A stretch of 64,000 bases of DNA from Pseudomonas sp. HMWF021 (GTDB lineage: Bacteria > Pseudomonadota > Gammaproteobacteria > Pseudomonadales > Pseudomonadaceae): positions 1 through 64,000 of the forward strand of contig NZ_QAIK01000017.1 of NCBI RefSeq assembly GCF_003061005.1, written 5' to 3'. Below, in pieces: positions 28,770 through 39,214 of the stretch. Position 1 is the first letter of the stretch. The number at the start of each line of letters is the position of its first letter. The position numbers were made by a program, and so were the translations under genes. Below the pieces are notes generated by a model. The model saw only the letters and a list, made by a program, of their open reading frames with translations, was not told the origin of the DNA and made no database searches.

Positions 28770-30155
28770 TTACAAAACGCGAACGCGCAGCGAACGGCCC
28801 TTGATCTTGCCGTTGTTCAGGCGCTGTAGCGCCTGCATGACCACGGTGCGCTCAACTGCCACATACGACTGGAAATCGAAGATCGCGATCTTGCCGACCT
28901 GCGCGCCCGGGATGCCGGCGTCGCCAGTCAGTGCGCCGAGAATGTCGCCCGGGCGGACCTTGTCCTTGCGCCCGCCGGCGATGCACAGGGTGCTCATCGG
29001 TGGCTGCAGCGGGGCGCCGCCCTGGGACTTGAGGTTGTCGACCTGATCCCAGTTCAGCGGAGCTTTCTGCAGTTGTTCGATGGCTTGCGCGCGATGCGCT
29101 TCGGACGGTGCGACGAGGCTGACCGCAATGCCTTTCTCGCCGGCACGACCGGTACGGCCAACGCGGTGAATGTGGATTTCCGAATCGCGGGCCAGTTCGA
29201 CGTTGATCACCATGTCCAGCGCATCGATGTCCAGGCCACGGGCGGCCACGTCGGTGGCGACCAGTACCGACGTACTGCGGTTGGCGAACATCGCCAGCAC
29301 CTGATCGCGGTCACGCTGTTCCAGATCGCCGTGCAGGCCGACGGCGGAAATGCCTTTGGAGGTCAGGTGATCGACGGTTTCCTGCACTTGCTGCTTGGTG
29401 AAGCAGAACGCCACGCAGGAAGCAGGGCGGAAGTGGTGCAGGACCTTGGTCACTGCGCTCATGCGCTCTTCCGGGGAAATCTCGTAGAAGCGCTGCTCGA
29501 TCTGGGTGTCGTCGTGGAACGCTTCGGCTTTCACCGTTTGCGGGTCGCGCATGAATTTCGACGCCAGTTGCTTGATGCCCACCGGGTACGTGGCGGAGAA
29601 CAGCAGGGTCTGTCGGCGCGCCGGGGTTTTTTCGATGATGTCTTCGATGGCGTCGTAGAAGCCCATGTCGAGCATGCGGTCGGCTTCGTCGAGGATCAGC
29701 GTGTTCAGGCCGTCGAGCACCAGCGAACCCTTGCGCAGGTGTTGCTGGATACGCCCCGGGGTGCCGACGATGATGTGCGCGCCGTGCTCCAGCGAAGCGA
29801 TCTGCGGACCGAACGACACGCCGCCGCACAGGGTCAGGACTTTGATGTTGTCTTCGGCACGGGCCAGACGACGGACTTCCTTGGCGACCTGGTCGGCCAG
29901 CTCACGGGTCGGGCAGATCACCAGCGCCTGGCAACCAAAGTAGCGCGGGTTGATCGGGTTCAGCAGGCCGATGCCGAACGCGGCGGTCTTGCCGCTGCCG
30001 GTCTTGGCCTGGGCGATCAGGTCCATCCCCTTGAGGATCACCGGCAAGCTCTGCGCCTGGATCGGCGTCATCTGGGCATAACCGAGGGATTCGAGGTTAG
30101 CCAGCATGGCGGCGGACAGCGGCAGAGTATTAAAAGCGGTGGCGATGGTGGTCAC
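28770..30155 (-). CDS. dbpA: ATP-dependent RNA helicase DbpA
   Basis: A 461-aa DEAD-box helicase with AKTGSGKT (Walker A), ILDEADRMLDMGF (DEAD), LLFSATYP (SAT) and HRVGRTGRAG (motif VI). A C-terminal DbpA RNA-binding domain (about 388-461) targets hairpin 92 of 23S rRNA in the E. coli protein, so its role is in 50S subunit assembly. The start is a GTG at 30155 (read as MTTIATAFNTLPLS); a longer frame upstream has no family similarity. Confidence 0.94.
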   Translation of the reverse strand: MTTIATAFNTLPLSAAMLANLESLGYAQMTPIQAQSLPVILKGMDLIAQAKTGSGKTAAFGIGLLNPINPRYFGCQALVICPTRELADQVAKEVRRLARAEDNIKVLTLCGGVSFGPQIASLEHGAHIIVGTPGRIQQHLRKGSLVLDGLNTLILDEADRMLDMGFYDAIEDIIEKTPARRQTLLFSATYPVGIKQLASKFMRDPQTVKAEAFHDDTQIEQRFYEISPEERMSAVTKVLHHFRPASCVAFCFTKQQVQETVDHLTSKGISAVGLHGDLEQRDRDQVLAMFANRSTSVLVATDVAARGLDIDALDMVINVELARDSEIHIHRVGRTGRAGEKGIAVSLVAPSEAHRAQAIEQLQKAPLNWDQVDNLKSQGGAPLQPPMSTLCIAGGRKDKVRPGDILGALTGDAGIPGAQVGKIAIFDFQSYVAVERTVVMQALQRLNNGKIKGRSLRVRVL

Positions 30156-30260
30156 GGGACTGGCCTGCAAAACAAAATGTCGCGCAGTGTAGCAGCCCCG
30201 TGTCACTTTCCTCGAAAGTTCTGGACGAACAGTGCCTGAACCCGAGGCGAGAGGGTTCAA

Positions 30261-30317
30261 CTGTGGTGAGTGGATTCATCTGTGGTGAGGGGATTTATCT
30301 GTGGTGAGGGGATTTAT
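30261..30317. repeat. Three tandem 19-bp repeats
   Basis: CTGTGGTGAGGGGATTTAT occurs at 30280-30298 and 30299-30317 with no spacing, preceded by a diverged copy at 30261-30279. The last copy is the left arm of the adjoining family-E inverted repeat. Confidence 0.85.
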
Positions 30318-30418
30318 CCCCGATGGGCTGCGAAGCAGCCCCAAAAGAGGCTGATGCAGTAGTAAGGCAGATATAGGGGGCGCTGCGCACCCCATCGGGG
30401 ATAAATCCCCTCACCACA
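30299..30418. repeat. REPIN-like inverted repeat, family E
   Basis: Inverted arms of TGTGGTGAGGGGATTTATCC followed by CCGATGGG, with an inner GGGCTGCGAAGCAGCCC hairpin. It lies between dbpA (start) and the MFS gene (stop), both minus strand. Confidence 0.87.
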
Positions 30419-30444
30419 AAAGCATTCACAAAACATGACACTGT

Positions 30445-31884
30445 CTAGTGTTCGATGTGTTCGTCGGGATGTTCATCCGGGCGTTTGGCCCGGCGACCGT
30501 CCTCTTTCGACAGTTGCGAGAAAATCGTCGCCGCCAGCATCGCCATCACCCCGACGGTAACAAACGTCAGCTGGAAGGCCCCCAGCACGGTTTCCACGCC
30601 GTCGTTGCCGATCTCCGCCGTAAACCCGCCGAGCAACGCACCGGCACAGGCCACGCCCAGACTCAGCGACAACTGCGCCACCACCGACAGCAAGCTGTTG
30701 CCGCTACTGGCACTGGCATCGTCGAGGTCGATCAGCGTTACGGTGTTCATCGCGGTGAATTGCAGCGAGTTGATCGCCCCGAGAACCGCCAGCAGGCACA
30801 GCAGCAGCCAATAAGGCGTCTGCTCGCTGACCAGGCCCATGCTCGCCAGCATGATCCCCAGCGCCAGGGTGTTGCCGGTGAGCACGATGCGATAGCCAAG
30901 GCGTTCGATCAGCGGGCGCGCCATCCACTTGGCGAACATCGCCGCAGCGGCCAGCGGCAGCATGCTCATCCCCGCCTGCGACGGCGAATAGCCCAGCGCC
31001 ACTTGCAGCAGCAACGGCACGAGGAACGGCAGGGCGCCGCTGCCGAGACGGGCAAACAGGTTGCCGATGATCCCCACCGCAAAGGTGCGCGTCTTGAACA
31101 GCGATGGAGAAAACAGTGGATTGTCGACACGCCCGGCGCGCAACCAGTACGCCGCCAGACAGGCCAGACCGCCGAACAGCAGCAACATAACCCGCAGGTG
31201 CGGCAAGTGCAGTTCGCCCAGACCTTCCATGGCGATGGTGATCAGGATCATCGCCGCGCCAAACAGCAGGAAACCGAGGCTATCGAAGCGCGTGCGCTCG
31301 CTGCCGCGCAGGTCGGGAATGAATTTCCACACCGCGTAGCAGCCGATGGCGCCCACCGGCAGGTTGATCAGGAAGATCCAGTGCCACGTCAGGTATTGCA
31401 CCATCCAGCCGCCCATGGTCGGGCCGATCAGCGGGCCGAGCAGGCCGGGAATGGTGATGAAGCCCATGATCCGCACCAGTTCCGAACGCGGGTAGGCGCG
31501 CAGCACCACCAAGCGTCCGACCGGCAACATCAGCGCGCCGCCCAGACCCTGAATCACCCGCGCGCCGACCAGCATGGTCAGGGTGCTGGACAAGGCGCAG
31601 AGCAGCGAGCCGACACTGAACAGCAGGATCGCGCCGAAGAAGATCTTCTTGGTGCCGAACCGGTCGGCGATCCAGCCCGAGGCCGGAATCAGCAGGGCGA
31701 CCGTGAGCATGTAGGCGATGACCACGCCTTGCATGCGTAACGGGTCTTCGGCCAGATCCCGGGCCATGGCCGGCAGGGCGGTGTTGAGGATGGTTCCGTC
31801 GAGGGACTGCATGAAGAAAGCGATAGCGACGACCCACGGCAACCAGCGGGCGGTGATGGCGTCGAGAGGCGGGCGTGTGGGCAT
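30445..31884 (-). CDS. MdtD/EmrB-type MFS multidrug transporter (DHA2)
   Basis: A 479-aa major facilitator with about 14 hydrophobic helices. The DHA2 signatures LDGTILNTALPAMA in helix 1 and ADRFGTKKIF in the 2-3 loop are present, with GLLGPLIGPTMGGWMVQ as motif C in helix 5. It is an inner-membrane proton antiporter for drugs or metabolites. No membrane-fusion partner gene is adjacent, matching MdtD rather than EmrAB. Confidence 0.87.
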   Translation of the reverse strand: MPTRPPLDAITARWLPWVVAIAFFMQSLDGTILNTALPAMARDLAEDPLRMQGVVIAYMLTVALLIPASGWIADRFGTKKIFFGAILLFSVGSLLCALSSTLTMLVGARVIQGLGGALMLPVGRLVVLRAYPRSELVRIMGFITIPGLLGPLIGPTMGGWMVQYLTWHWIFLINLPVGAIGCYAVWKFIPDLRGSERTRFDSLGFLLFGAAMILITIAMEGLGELHLPHLRVMLLLFGGLACLAAYWLRAGRVDNPLFSPSLFKTRTFAVGIIGNLFARLGSGALPFLVPLLLQVALGYSPSQAGMSMLPLAAAAMFAKWMARPLIERLGYRIVLTGNTLALGIMLASMGLVSEQTPYWLLLCLLAVLGAINSLQFTAMNTVTLIDLDDASASSGNSLLSVVAQLSLSLGVACAGALLGGFTAEIGNDGVETVLGAFQLTFVTVGVMAMLAATIFSQLSKEDGRRAKRPDEHPDEHIEH

Positions 31885-31920
31885 GGAACCTCTGAGAGTG
31901 TGGGTCAGGCGGAACACTAC

Positions 31921-32012
31921 CCTGTGGGAGCTGGCTTGCCAGCGATGGCGGACTTTCAGACAAAGTATGTTGAATCTGATGTCCTCATCGCTGGCAAGCC
32001 AGCTCCCACAGG
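31921..32012. repeat. REPIN-like inverted repeat, family C
   Basis: Inverted GTGGGAGCTGGCTTGCC-type arms between the MFS gene start and the TldE-like gene stop. Confidence 0.9.
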
Positions 32013-32023
32013 TTTTTGCGGTG

Positions 32024-33361
32024 TTACAGGGTCAAGGTCAGTCGGCTCACCAGCGCCCCCGGCAGCAACGCCGACGACGTATTGCGCTGGCTATACGTGC
32101 TCGCCGACAGCAGCAACTCGCGCTCGGCGGTCAATGCTTCCAGTTGCGAACCCAGCAGGCTGTAGGCGCTGTCGTCGAAACGCATGGTGCTGACCGGCGC
32201 CTGAATCTCGCCGTTCTCGACCCAGAAAGTTGCGAAGCGAGTCATGCCGGTCAGGCGCGCTGCCGGTTGATCCGAGTAGTTCAGATACCACAGGTTGCTG
32301 ATGTACAGGCCGGTGCCCAGCTGTTTGAGAATCTCTGCCTGTGACAGATTACCCGCCGCCATGTTCAGCGCACTCGGTGATTCACCGCCGCTGGCACCGT
32401 TGGCGGTCAGGCCGTATTCCGCCGCACTGCGCGAACCCACCAGTTGATCGCCGGCCTTGCCTTCGATGACCAGCCGCAGATCGCTGCGCGGGTAGCCTTC
32501 GCCAGAAAACGCCGGGCTCAACGAGCCGCTGACTTTTTCATCCAGTGACACCAGCGGGCTGAACGTCTGATCACCGACATACAACTTCTGCAGCGGGCTG
32601 CTCTTGCTGGCGATCGACTGCGCGGAAAATCCGCCCCAGCTGAGCATGCCCATGATTTCTTCCAGCGCCGCCGGCGCCAGGTACGCGCGGTATTGCCCCG
32701 GTGCCAGGGTGCGCAACGGTCGACCGAGAAACGCCAGTTGCTCGCGTGCCTGCTGGAAGCGGCGGGCGAAGCCTTCACTGCTCCATTCGTGCCCGGCGTA
32801 GCTGGCCTTTACCGCTTCGCCGTTTTCGTGGAACAGGCTGAAATCGAAGTTGAAGCTGTTGGCCTGATGCCAGCCAAACGCCCCCGAGGAGCTGGCAAAA
32901 CCACGGCTGATCGGGCCGGCGGCATAGAAACCGACCAGATCCAGCCCTTCAGCGGCGGCGCAGATTTCTTCCACCACCTGCTCGGTGTCCGGCAGCGGAT
33001 GTTCCTGCACGTTGTTGCTCTGCCAGCCGTTGTGGTTGAGCAGCAGGTACGGATCCTGTGGCAGCAGCGGCAGGGTTTCGCGCAGTTGTTGCAAGCCTTC
33101 GGCGAGGCGTTGCAGGTCGGCTTCCTGGTCACCGGACAGGGTGATGTGCAGGTCGGCGTGGCGGCCGTCGTTGATCAGCTTCAGCCCGACATCGGCTTGC
33201 TGCACCTGACCGGCCTGACGCACCTTGGCGTGGTTGAAACGCACGAACGCCGAGGATTCGGCGGCATAGCTGAGGGTGAATTGTTCCGGCTCGCGGACGC
33301 TGTCGCGCAGCCAATTGACCATGACCTTGAAGGCGTCGGACTGACTCTTCGAAATGCTCAT
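32024..33361 (-). CDS. TldE/PmbA-like subunit of a TldD/PmbA-family protease
   Basis: A 445-aa protein of the modulator-of-gyrase family (TldD/PmbA fold) without a visible HExxxH zinc motif, so it corresponds to the non-catalytic TldE/PmbA side of the pair. It begins with a TGATG overlap to the upstream TldD-like gene, so the two are translationally coupled and probably form one complex. TldD/E complexes digest unfolded peptides and mature some microcins and modified peptides. The sequence is quite unlike canonical PmbA, so this seems a second, divergent pair. Confidence 0.82.
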   Translation of the reverse strand: MSISKSQSDAFKVMVNWLRDSVREPEQFTLSYAAESSAFVRFNHAKVRQAGQVQQADVGLKLINDGRHADLHITLSGDQEADLQRLAEGLQQLRETLPLLPQDPYLLLNHNGWQSNNVQEHPLPDTEQVVEEICAAAEGLDLVGFYAAGPISRGFASSSGAFGWHQANSFNFDFSLFHENGEAVKASYAGHEWSSEGFARRFQQAREQLAFLGRPLRTLAPGQYRAYLAPAALEEIMGMLSWGGFSAQSIASKSSPLQKLYVGDQTFSPLVSLDEKVSGSLSPAFSGEGYPRSDLRLVIEGKAGDQLVGSRSAAEYGLTANGASGGESPSALNMAAGNLSQAEILKQLGTGLYISNLWYLNYSDQPAARLTGMTRFATFWVENGEIQAPVSTMRFDDSAYSLLGSQLEALTAERELLLSASTYSQRNTSSALLPGALVSRLTLTL

Positions 33362-34803
33362 CAGGCGTCTCCCCCAAACACATCAACGTTGCTGAATACG
33401 CAGGCCGGCGAAGCGTGGCCGACGCGGATCACCTGGTTCGGCTCGCCCTTGCCGCAGTTTGGCGTGCCCAGCACCATCCGGGTGCCGGCATCGCCGACCG
33501 CGCGCAGACTCTTCCAGAAGTGCGCGGAAATGCCTCGGTAATTCGGATTTTTCACCACACCCTTGAGTTCACCGTTTTCGATCAACTGACCCCACTCGCA
33601 ACCGAACTGGAATTTGTTGCGTGCATCGTCAATCGACCATGAACGGTTGGTGCTCATCAGAATGCCATGCTCGATGCCGCTGATCAGTTGCGCCAGCGAC
33701 TGATCGCCCGGCTCGATGTTGAGGTTGGCCATGCGGTCGATCGGCGGCCGGTTCCAGCCGCAGGCGCGACTGTTGGCAACCCCGTCGAGACCGGCGCGGA
33801 ACTGCGAGAGCGCGCCGCCCAGTGGCCGCAACAGCAAGCCTTCGCGAATCAGGAATTGCTTGCTGGCTTGTGTGCCGTCGTCATCGTGGCCGTAGCTGGC
33901 CAGCTCTTCGGGAATGTCCGGATCGAAGGTCACGTTGAGCAGCTTCGAGCCGTATTGCAGGCTGCCGAAGTCGCTGGTTTTGACGAAACTGGTGCCGGCG
34001 TAATTGCGTTCGTCACCGAGGATGCGATCCAGCTCCAGCGGGTGGCCGATGGACTCGTGGATCTGCAGCATCATCTGGTCCGGCATCAGCAACAGGTCGC
34101 GCGGGCCTTGCGGGGTGTTCGGCGCGAGCAGCAGTTGCAGGGCCTGATCGGCCACTTTCGGGCCGGCGCCGACCAGGCCGCAACGGCTGATGACGTCGGC
34201 GCCACCCTGCTGGCCGAAGTTCTCGCGACCGAGGGAGCGGGTCTGGCTGTCGTTGCCGTCGTAGGCCGTGACATCGAGGCCCGGATAGACGAAGCGCTGG
34301 GCCTGGCGCAATTCGGCGCCGGCGCTGCTCAGGTAGATCTGTTCGACGTGGGTGATGCCGATGCTCGCTTCCCAGTTCACCAGGCGCTCATCCTTTGGCA
34401 CCGAGGCGGATTCCGCGCCGAGCAGCTCGAAGCATTCGCTCAGGGACGGGAAGGGTTGTTCGAGGTTGGGCGAAAAGTAGTCAGCGCGATCGCTCGACAC
34501 CGGCTGGTCGCGCAGGTCGAGCAAGGCGTGGGGCTTGAGGCGCCGGGCGTGTTGTTCAGCGCGATCAAGGGCGGCTTGCAGGCCTTGCTGCGACAGGTCG
34601 TTGGTGGCGGCGTAAGCCTCGACGCCGTTGACCCGCACAGTGAGCATCGCGCCTTCGTCACGGCTCAGGCTGGGTGGCTCGGCGACGTTCTTGCGCACCG
34701 ACAGGTACTGGCCGGACTCGCGTACATACCGCAGGGAAAAAAACTCGGCGCCCGTGCGCAAGGCAGCGAAGCGCTGCTTGAGCTGGGGGTGGAAATCGAA
34801 CAT
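33361..34803 (-). CDS. TldD-like metalloprotease subunit
   Basis: A 480-aa TldD/PmbA-family protein with the zinc-binding stretch QIHESIGHPLELD (HExxxH plus a downstream Glu), the catalytic TldD signature, at about residues 244-257. It is likely cytoplasmic and paired with the overlapping TldE-like gene. No peptide-precursor gene was seen next to it. The ATG at 34803 has GGAGG upstream. Confidence 0.85.
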   Translation of the reverse strand: MFDFHPQLKQRFAALRTGAEFFSLRYVRESGQYLSVRKNVAEPPSLSRDEGAMLTVRVNGVEAYAATNDLSQQGLQAALDRAEQHARRLKPHALLDLRDQPVSSDRADYFSPNLEQPFPSLSECFELLGAESASVPKDERLVNWEASIGITHVEQIYLSSAGAELRQAQRFVYPGLDVTAYDGNDSQTRSLGRENFGQQGGADVISRCGLVGAGPKVADQALQLLLAPNTPQGPRDLLLMPDQMMLQIHESIGHPLELDRILGDERNYAGTSFVKTSDFGSLQYGSKLLNVTFDPDIPEELASYGHDDDGTQASKQFLIREGLLLRPLGGALSQFRAGLDGVANSRACGWNRPPIDRMANLNIEPGDQSLAQLISGIEHGILMSTNRSWSIDDARNKFQFGCEWGQLIENGELKGVVKNPNYRGISAHFWKSLRAVGDAGTRMVLGTPNCGKGEPNQVIRVGHASPACVFSNVDVFGGDA

Positions 34804-34970
34804 TCGGGAACCTCCTTGTTATGGAGTTGCGGGTGACGCGATTCGGCGGGGAGGGGTGAAACGGTTGCGCGAGGTCTAGAGTAGGCCTGCGTGGGGGTAG
34901 GATCAAGTGAAGAGGGGGTGTAGGAGGATTTACTGTGCAGCAGGGAGATGGATGCTGATTTGCAGGGCCT

Positions 34971-35062
34971 CATCGCTGGCAAGCCAGACTCCCACAGGTT
35001 TCTCGGTGACCACAATATCTGTGAGCGACGCAAAACCCTGTGGGAGCTGGCTTGCCAGCGAT
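34971..35062. repeat. REPIN-like inverted repeat, family C
   Basis: Inverted GTGGGAGCTGGCTTGCC-type arms; the left arm has one inserted base (CCAGACTCC). Between the TldD-like gene start and betA stop. Confidence 0.87.
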
Positions 35063-35085
35063 TAGCCGTGACGCGGTATCAAGTC

Positions 35086-36789
35086 TTACTGAGCCGCCGG
35101 GGTGATATCACGCATCGGCTTGCCCTTCACCGGCGCACCGCCAGCAACGTAGTAGGCAGCATTGCTGCGCGGCAGTGGCTTGCGGCCACGGATCTTGTCG
35201 GCGATTTTCTCGGCCATCATGATCGTCGGCGCGTTGAGGTTACCGGTGGTGATGATCGGCATGATCGAGGCGTCGACCACACGCAGGCTCTGCATGCCGT
35301 GCACGCGACCTTCGCCATCCACTACGGCCATGTCGTCGGTGCCCATCTTGCACGAGCAGGACGGGTGGAACGCGGTTTCGGCGTGCTCGCGGATGAACTT
35401 GTCCAGCTGCTCATCGGTTTGCACCTCGATGCCCGGGCTGATTTCGCGGCCACGGAAGGCGTCCAGCGCAGGTTGTTGCATGATTTCGCGGGTCAGGCGG
35501 ATGCCGTCACGGAATTCCTGCCAGTCCTGCTCGGTGGCCATGTAGTTGAACAGGATGCTCGGGTGCTGACGCGGATCCTTGGACTTCAACTGAATGCGAC
35601 CACGGCTCGGCGAACGCATGGACCCCATGTGCGCCTGGAAGCCGTGCTCTTTCACACCGTTGCTGCCGTTGTAGTTAATCGCCACCGGCAGGAAGTGGTA
35701 CTGGATGTTCGGCCACTCGAATTCCGGACGCGAACGAATGAAACCGCCGGCTTCGAACTGGTTGCTGGCGCCGATGCCGGTGCCGTTGAACAGCCACTCG
35801 GCACCGATGGCTGGCTGGTTGTACCAGAGCAGCGACGGGTACAGGGAAACCGGTTGGGTGCAGGCGTATTGCAGGTACAGCTCAAGGTGGTCCTGCAGGT
35901 TTTCACCGACGCCCGGCAGGTCGTGGACCACCGGGATGTCGAGGCTTTCCAGCAGTTTTGCCGGGCCGACACCGGAGCGCTGCAGAATCTGCGGCGAAGC
36001 GATGGCGCCGGAGCACAGCAGGACTTCTTTGCGCGCTTTGGCTTCAACGCGCTCTTCCGCCGAACCGACCAGGTAACGCACGCCGACCGCACGCTTGCCT
36101 TCGAACAGAATCTTGTCGGTCAGGGCGTGGGTGACGATGGTCAGGGTCGAGCGCTTTTTGGCAACGTCGAGGTAGCCACGGGCGGTGGAAGCACGACGGC
36201 CGTTCGGCGTCACGGTGCGGTCCATCGGGCCGAAGCCTTCCTGCTGGTAGCCGTTCAAGTCTTCGGTGCGCGGGTAACCGGCCTGCACGCCGGCTTCAAC
36301 CATGGCGTGGAACAGCGGGTTGTTGCCCGCCTTCGGCGTGGTCACGCTGACCGGGCCGTCGCCACCGTGGTAGTCGTTCGGGCCGATGTCGCGGGTTTCC
36401 GCTTTGCGGAAGTACGGCAGGCAATCGAGGTAGGTCCAGTCTTCCAGGCCTGGCAGTTTCGCCCAGCCGTCGTAGTCCATCGCGTTGCCACGGATGTAGC
36501 ACATGCCGTTGATCAGGGAGGAACCGCCGAGGCCCTTGCCGCGACCGCATTCCATCCGGCGACCGTCCATGTGCGGCTCCGGATCGGTTTCGTACGCCCA
36601 GTTGTAGCGACGGCCCTGCAGCGGGAACGCCAGCGCGGCCGGCATTTGCGTGCGGAAGTCGAAACGATAGTCCGGGCCGCCGGCTTCGAGCAGCAGAACA
36701 GTGACGCCTTCGTCTTCAGTCAGACGGGTCGCCAGGGTGTTACCGGCCGAGCCGGCACCGATGATGATGTAATCGAATTCTTGGGACAT
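35086..36789 (-). CDS. betA: Choline dehydrogenase
   Basis: A 567-aa GMC oxidoreductase oxidising choline to betaine aldehyde (and further) at the inner membrane face. The FAD motif [13 protein letters not shown] is at about residues 8-20, the GMC signature [15 protein letters not shown] follows, and the C-terminal HPSCSCKMG and VVDASIMP motifs are BetA-typical. The start [13 protein letters not shown] is standard. It is the distal gene of betIBA, 180 bp after betB with a REP element between. Confidence 0.96.
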   Translation of the reverse strand: MSQEFDYIIIGAGSAGNTLATRLTEDEGVTVLLLEAGGPDYRFDFRTQMPAALAFPLQGRRYNWAYETDPEPHMDGRRMECGRGKGLGGSSLINGMCYIRGNAMDYDGWAKLPGLEDWTYLDCLPYFRKAETRDIGPNDYHGGDGPVSVTTPKAGNNPLFHAMVEAGVQAGYPRTEDLNGYQQEGFGPMDRTVTPNGRRASTARGYLDVAKKRSTLTIVTHALTDKILFEGKRAVGVRYLVGSAEERVEAKARKEVLLCSGAIASPQILQRSGVGPAKLLESLDIPVVHDLPGVGENLQDHLELYLQYACTQPVSLYPSLLWYNQPAIGAEWLFNGTGIGASNQFEAGGFIRSRPEFEWPNIQYHFLPVAINYNGSNGVKEHGFQAHMGSMRSPSRGRIQLKSKDPRQHPSILFNYMATEQDWQEFRDGIRLTREIMQQPALDAFRGREISPGIEVQTDEQLDKFIREHAETAFHPSCSCKMGTDDMAVVDGEGRVHGMQSLRVVDASIMPIITTGNLNAPTIMMAEKIADKIRGRKPLPRSNAAYYVAGGAPVKGKPMRDITPAAQ

Positions 36790-36847
36790 TGAATGCACCC
36801 TCTTTAGATGTGGTCAGGCAGGACCTCAGCGAGTGCTGCGCACTCGA

Positions 36848-36938
36848 ATCGCTGGCAAGCCAGCTCCCACAAGGATTGGGAGTAGCCACAGACTTGAGGG
36901 ACGACTCCAAACCTGTGGGAGCGGGCTTGCCCGCGAAG
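36848..36938. repeat. Hybrid REPIN-like element (family C arm plus family B arm)
   Basis: Left arm ATCGCTGGCAAGCCAGCTCC (C type); right arm TGTGGGAGCGGGCTTGCCCG (B type). The arms only partly pair, so this is a mixed pair, between betB and betA. Confidence 0.8.
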
Positions 36939-36969
36939 AGGCCCTCGCAGGCAATACAAGACTCGGGTC

Positions 36970-38442
36970 TTAGAACACCGAGACGTAATCGCCCAGCTCG
37001 ACCTGTACCGATTTGATGCGTGTGTAGTTGGTCAGCGAGCTGATGCCGTTTTCACGACCCACGCCCGACTGCTTGTAACCGCCCACCGGCATTTTTGCGT
37101 CGGACTCGCCCCAGGCGTTGATCCAGCAGATACCGGCTTCCAGTTGATGAATCACGCGGTGCGCGCGGTTCAGGTCTTTGGTGACGATACCGGCGGCCAG
37201 GCCGAAGTCGGTGTCGTTGGCGCGGCGGATCACTTCTTCTTCGGTCTCGTAGGAGAGGATCGCCATCACCGGGCCAAAGATTTCTTCACGGACGATGGTC
37301 ATGTCGTCGGTGCAGTCGGTGAACACGGTCGGCGCGACGAAGGCGCCTTTGGCGAATTCGCCGTCGGTCAGACGCTCGCCGCCGCACAGGACGCGGGCAC
37401 CTTCTTCTTTACCCTTGGCGATGTAACCCAGCACGCTTTCCATATGGGCGAAGCTGACCAGCGGGCCGAAGTTGGTGTTTTCGTCTTCCGGGTTGCCGAT
37501 GCGGATGCGCGCGACGCGCTCGACGATCTTGGCTTCGAAAGCAGCTTTCAGGTGGCTCGGTACGAACACGCGAGTACCGTTGGTGCAAACCTGACCGGAG
37601 CTGTAGAAGTTGGCCATCATCGCGGTGTCGGCGGCGCGATCCAGGTCGGCGTCGTCGCAGATGATCAGTGGCGACTTGCCGCCCAGTTCCATGGTCACGT
37701 CTTTCAGCGACGAAGCCGAAGCGCTGGCCATGACTTTCTTGCCGGTGTCGGTGCCGCCGGTGAAGGAGACTTTCTCGATGCGCGGGTGTTCGGTCAGCCA
37801 GGTGCCGACTTCACGGCCGCTGCCGGTCAGGACGTTGAACACGCCGTTTGGCAGGCCGGCTTCGGTGTAGATCTCCGCCAGTTTCAGAGTGGTCAGCGAG
37901 GTGACTTCGCTTGGCTTGAAGATCATCGCGTTACCAGCGGCCAGGGCCGGTGCGGATTTCCACAGCGCGATTTGGATCGGGTAGTTCCACGCGCCAATAC
38001 CGGCAACCACGCCCAGCGGCTCGCGACGGGTGTAGACAAAGGACGTGTCGCGCAGCGGAATCTGCTCGCCTTCGATCGCCGGCACCAGGCCTGCGTAGTA
38101 TTCCAGCACGTCGGCGCCGGTGACGATGTCGACGTATTTGGTTTCGGAGAAGGCTTTACCGGTGTCCAGAGTTTCCAGAGCGGCCAGCTCATCGTTGCGC
38201 TCGCGCAGAATGTCGACGGCGCGACGCAGAATGCGCGAACGCTCCATGGCGGTCATCGCGGCCCAGATTTTCTGGCCCTTTTCAGCGCTGACCACGGCGC
38301 GCTCGACGTCTTCCTTGGTCGCACGTTGCACTTGGGCGAGGACTTCACCGTTCGCCGGGTTGATGGCTTCGAAGGTGGCATCGCTGCCAGCGTCGGAGTA
38401 CGCGCCATCGATGTAGAGTTTTTGCAGTTCGAAACGGGCCAT
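36970..38442 (-). CDS. betB: Betaine aldehyde dehydrogenase
   Basis: A 490-aa aldehyde dehydrogenase converting betaine aldehyde to glycine betaine with NAD(P)+. It shows the NAD-site GSGREVG, the catalytic Glu block [10 protein letters not shown] and the catalytic Cys in [10 protein letters not shown]. The start [13 protein letters not shown] at 38442 is the family standard; 13 upstream in-frame residues are discarded. Between betI and betA in the usual order. Confidence 0.96.
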   Translation of the reverse strand: MARFELQKLYIDGAYSDAGSDATFEAINPANGEVLAQVQRATKEDVERAVVSAEKGQKIWAAMTAMERSRILRRAVDILRERNDELAALETLDTGKAFSETKYVDIVTGADVLEYYAGLVPAIEGEQIPLRDTSFVYTRREPLGVVAGIGAWNYPIQIALWKSAPALAAGNAMIFKPSEVTSLTTLKLAEIYTEAGLPNGVFNVLTGSGREVGTWLTEHPRIEKVSFTGGTDTGKKVMASASASSLKDVTMELGGKSPLIICDDADLDRAADTAMMANFYSSGQVCTNGTRVFVPSHLKAAFEAKIVERVARIRIGNPEDENTNFGPLVSFAHMESVLGYIAKGKEEGARVLCGGERLTDGEFAKGAFVAPTVFTDCTDDMTIVREEIFGPVMAILSYETEEEVIRRANDTDFGLAAGIVTKDLNRAHRVIHQLEAGICWINAWGESDAKMPVGGYKQSGVGRENGISSLTNYTRIKSVQVELGDYVSVF

Positions 38443-38530
38443 AGTGTCCTCGCAAGTGCATTGGTGGTTGGCGTTTTCCACCGCGATCAGGCTGCGGTGG
38501 CGTTCAGGGGCCGAGCGTTTTCTGTGTGCT

Positions 38531-39124
38531 CTAGCTCACCTTCTTGGCCAATTGGAAATCCATGTATTCGTAAGCGATCTGTTGCGCCTGCGCCGTGTCG
38601 AAAGCGTCTCCCGACAGCGCGCCGCGCAACCACAAGCCGTCGATCAACGCTGCCAGTCCACGCGCGGCGCTGCGCGCATCTTCGAGCGGCAACACACGGC
38701 GGAACTCGCAGCACAGGTTGGAATACAGACGGTGATCGTTGATCCGCTGCAACCTGTGCAAAGACGGCTGGTGCATGCTGGTGGCCCAGAAGGCCAGCCA
38801 GGTTTTCATTGCCGGGCCATTGACCTGGCTGGCGTCGAAGTTGCCTTCGATGATCACCTGCAGATGCGCCCGTGGGCTGCTGTCTGCCAGCGCCTGACGG
38901 CGCGCGGTGACGCTCTCGCTGAGGGCGGTCATCAGGTACCGCATCGTGGCGGCGATCAGGCCATTCTTGTCCTGAAAATAGTGACTGATGATGCCATTCG
39001 AGACACCGGCCAAACGGGCGATCAGCGCAATGCTGGCGTCCCCCATTCCGACCTGATCGACGGCCTGCAAAGTGGCTTCGATCAGTTGTTGGCGGCGGAT
39101 GGGTTGCATACCGACCTTGGGCAT
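38531..39124 (-). CDS. betI: Choline-responsive TetR repressor BetI
   Basis: A 197-aa TetR-family protein with the BetI N-terminus [15 protein letters not shown] and an HTH at about residues 28-50 ([21 protein letters not shown]). BetI represses the bet genes and is released by choline. The length matches BetI of P. aeruginosa. A 20-bp perfect palindrome lies 70 bp upstream, between betI and betT. Confidence 0.96.
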   Translation of the reverse strand: MPKVGMQPIRRQQLIEATLQAVDQVGMGDASIALIARLAGVSNGIISHYFQDKNGLIAATMRYLMTALSESVTARRQALADSSPRAHLQVIIEGNFDASQVNGPAMKTWLAFWATSMHQPSLHRLQRINDHRLYSNLCCEFRRVLPLEDARSAARGLAALIDGLWLRGALSGDAFDTAQAQQIAYEYMDFQLAKKVS

Positions 39125-39194
39125 CTTGCACATCTCCTTAGGCCTTCCGACGGGCGATGAACGCCGATCGGATTGAGGGCCAGTCTATTTTGTT

Positions 39195-39214
39195 TTGATT
39201 GAACGTTCAATCAA
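39195..39214. promoter_or_regulatory. Perfect palindrome, BetI operator
   Basis: TTGATTGAACGTTCAATCAA, a perfect 20-bp inverted repeat in the divergent betI-betT region. The TGAACGTTCA core is the kind bound by TetR-family BetI. It is placed to control betIBA and possibly betT. Confidence 0.9.

Noticed and set aside
34948-36792. A 614-codon open frame opposite betA
   Set aside because: Antisense shadow of choline dehydrogenase with no recognisable motifs and a start inside a REP element.
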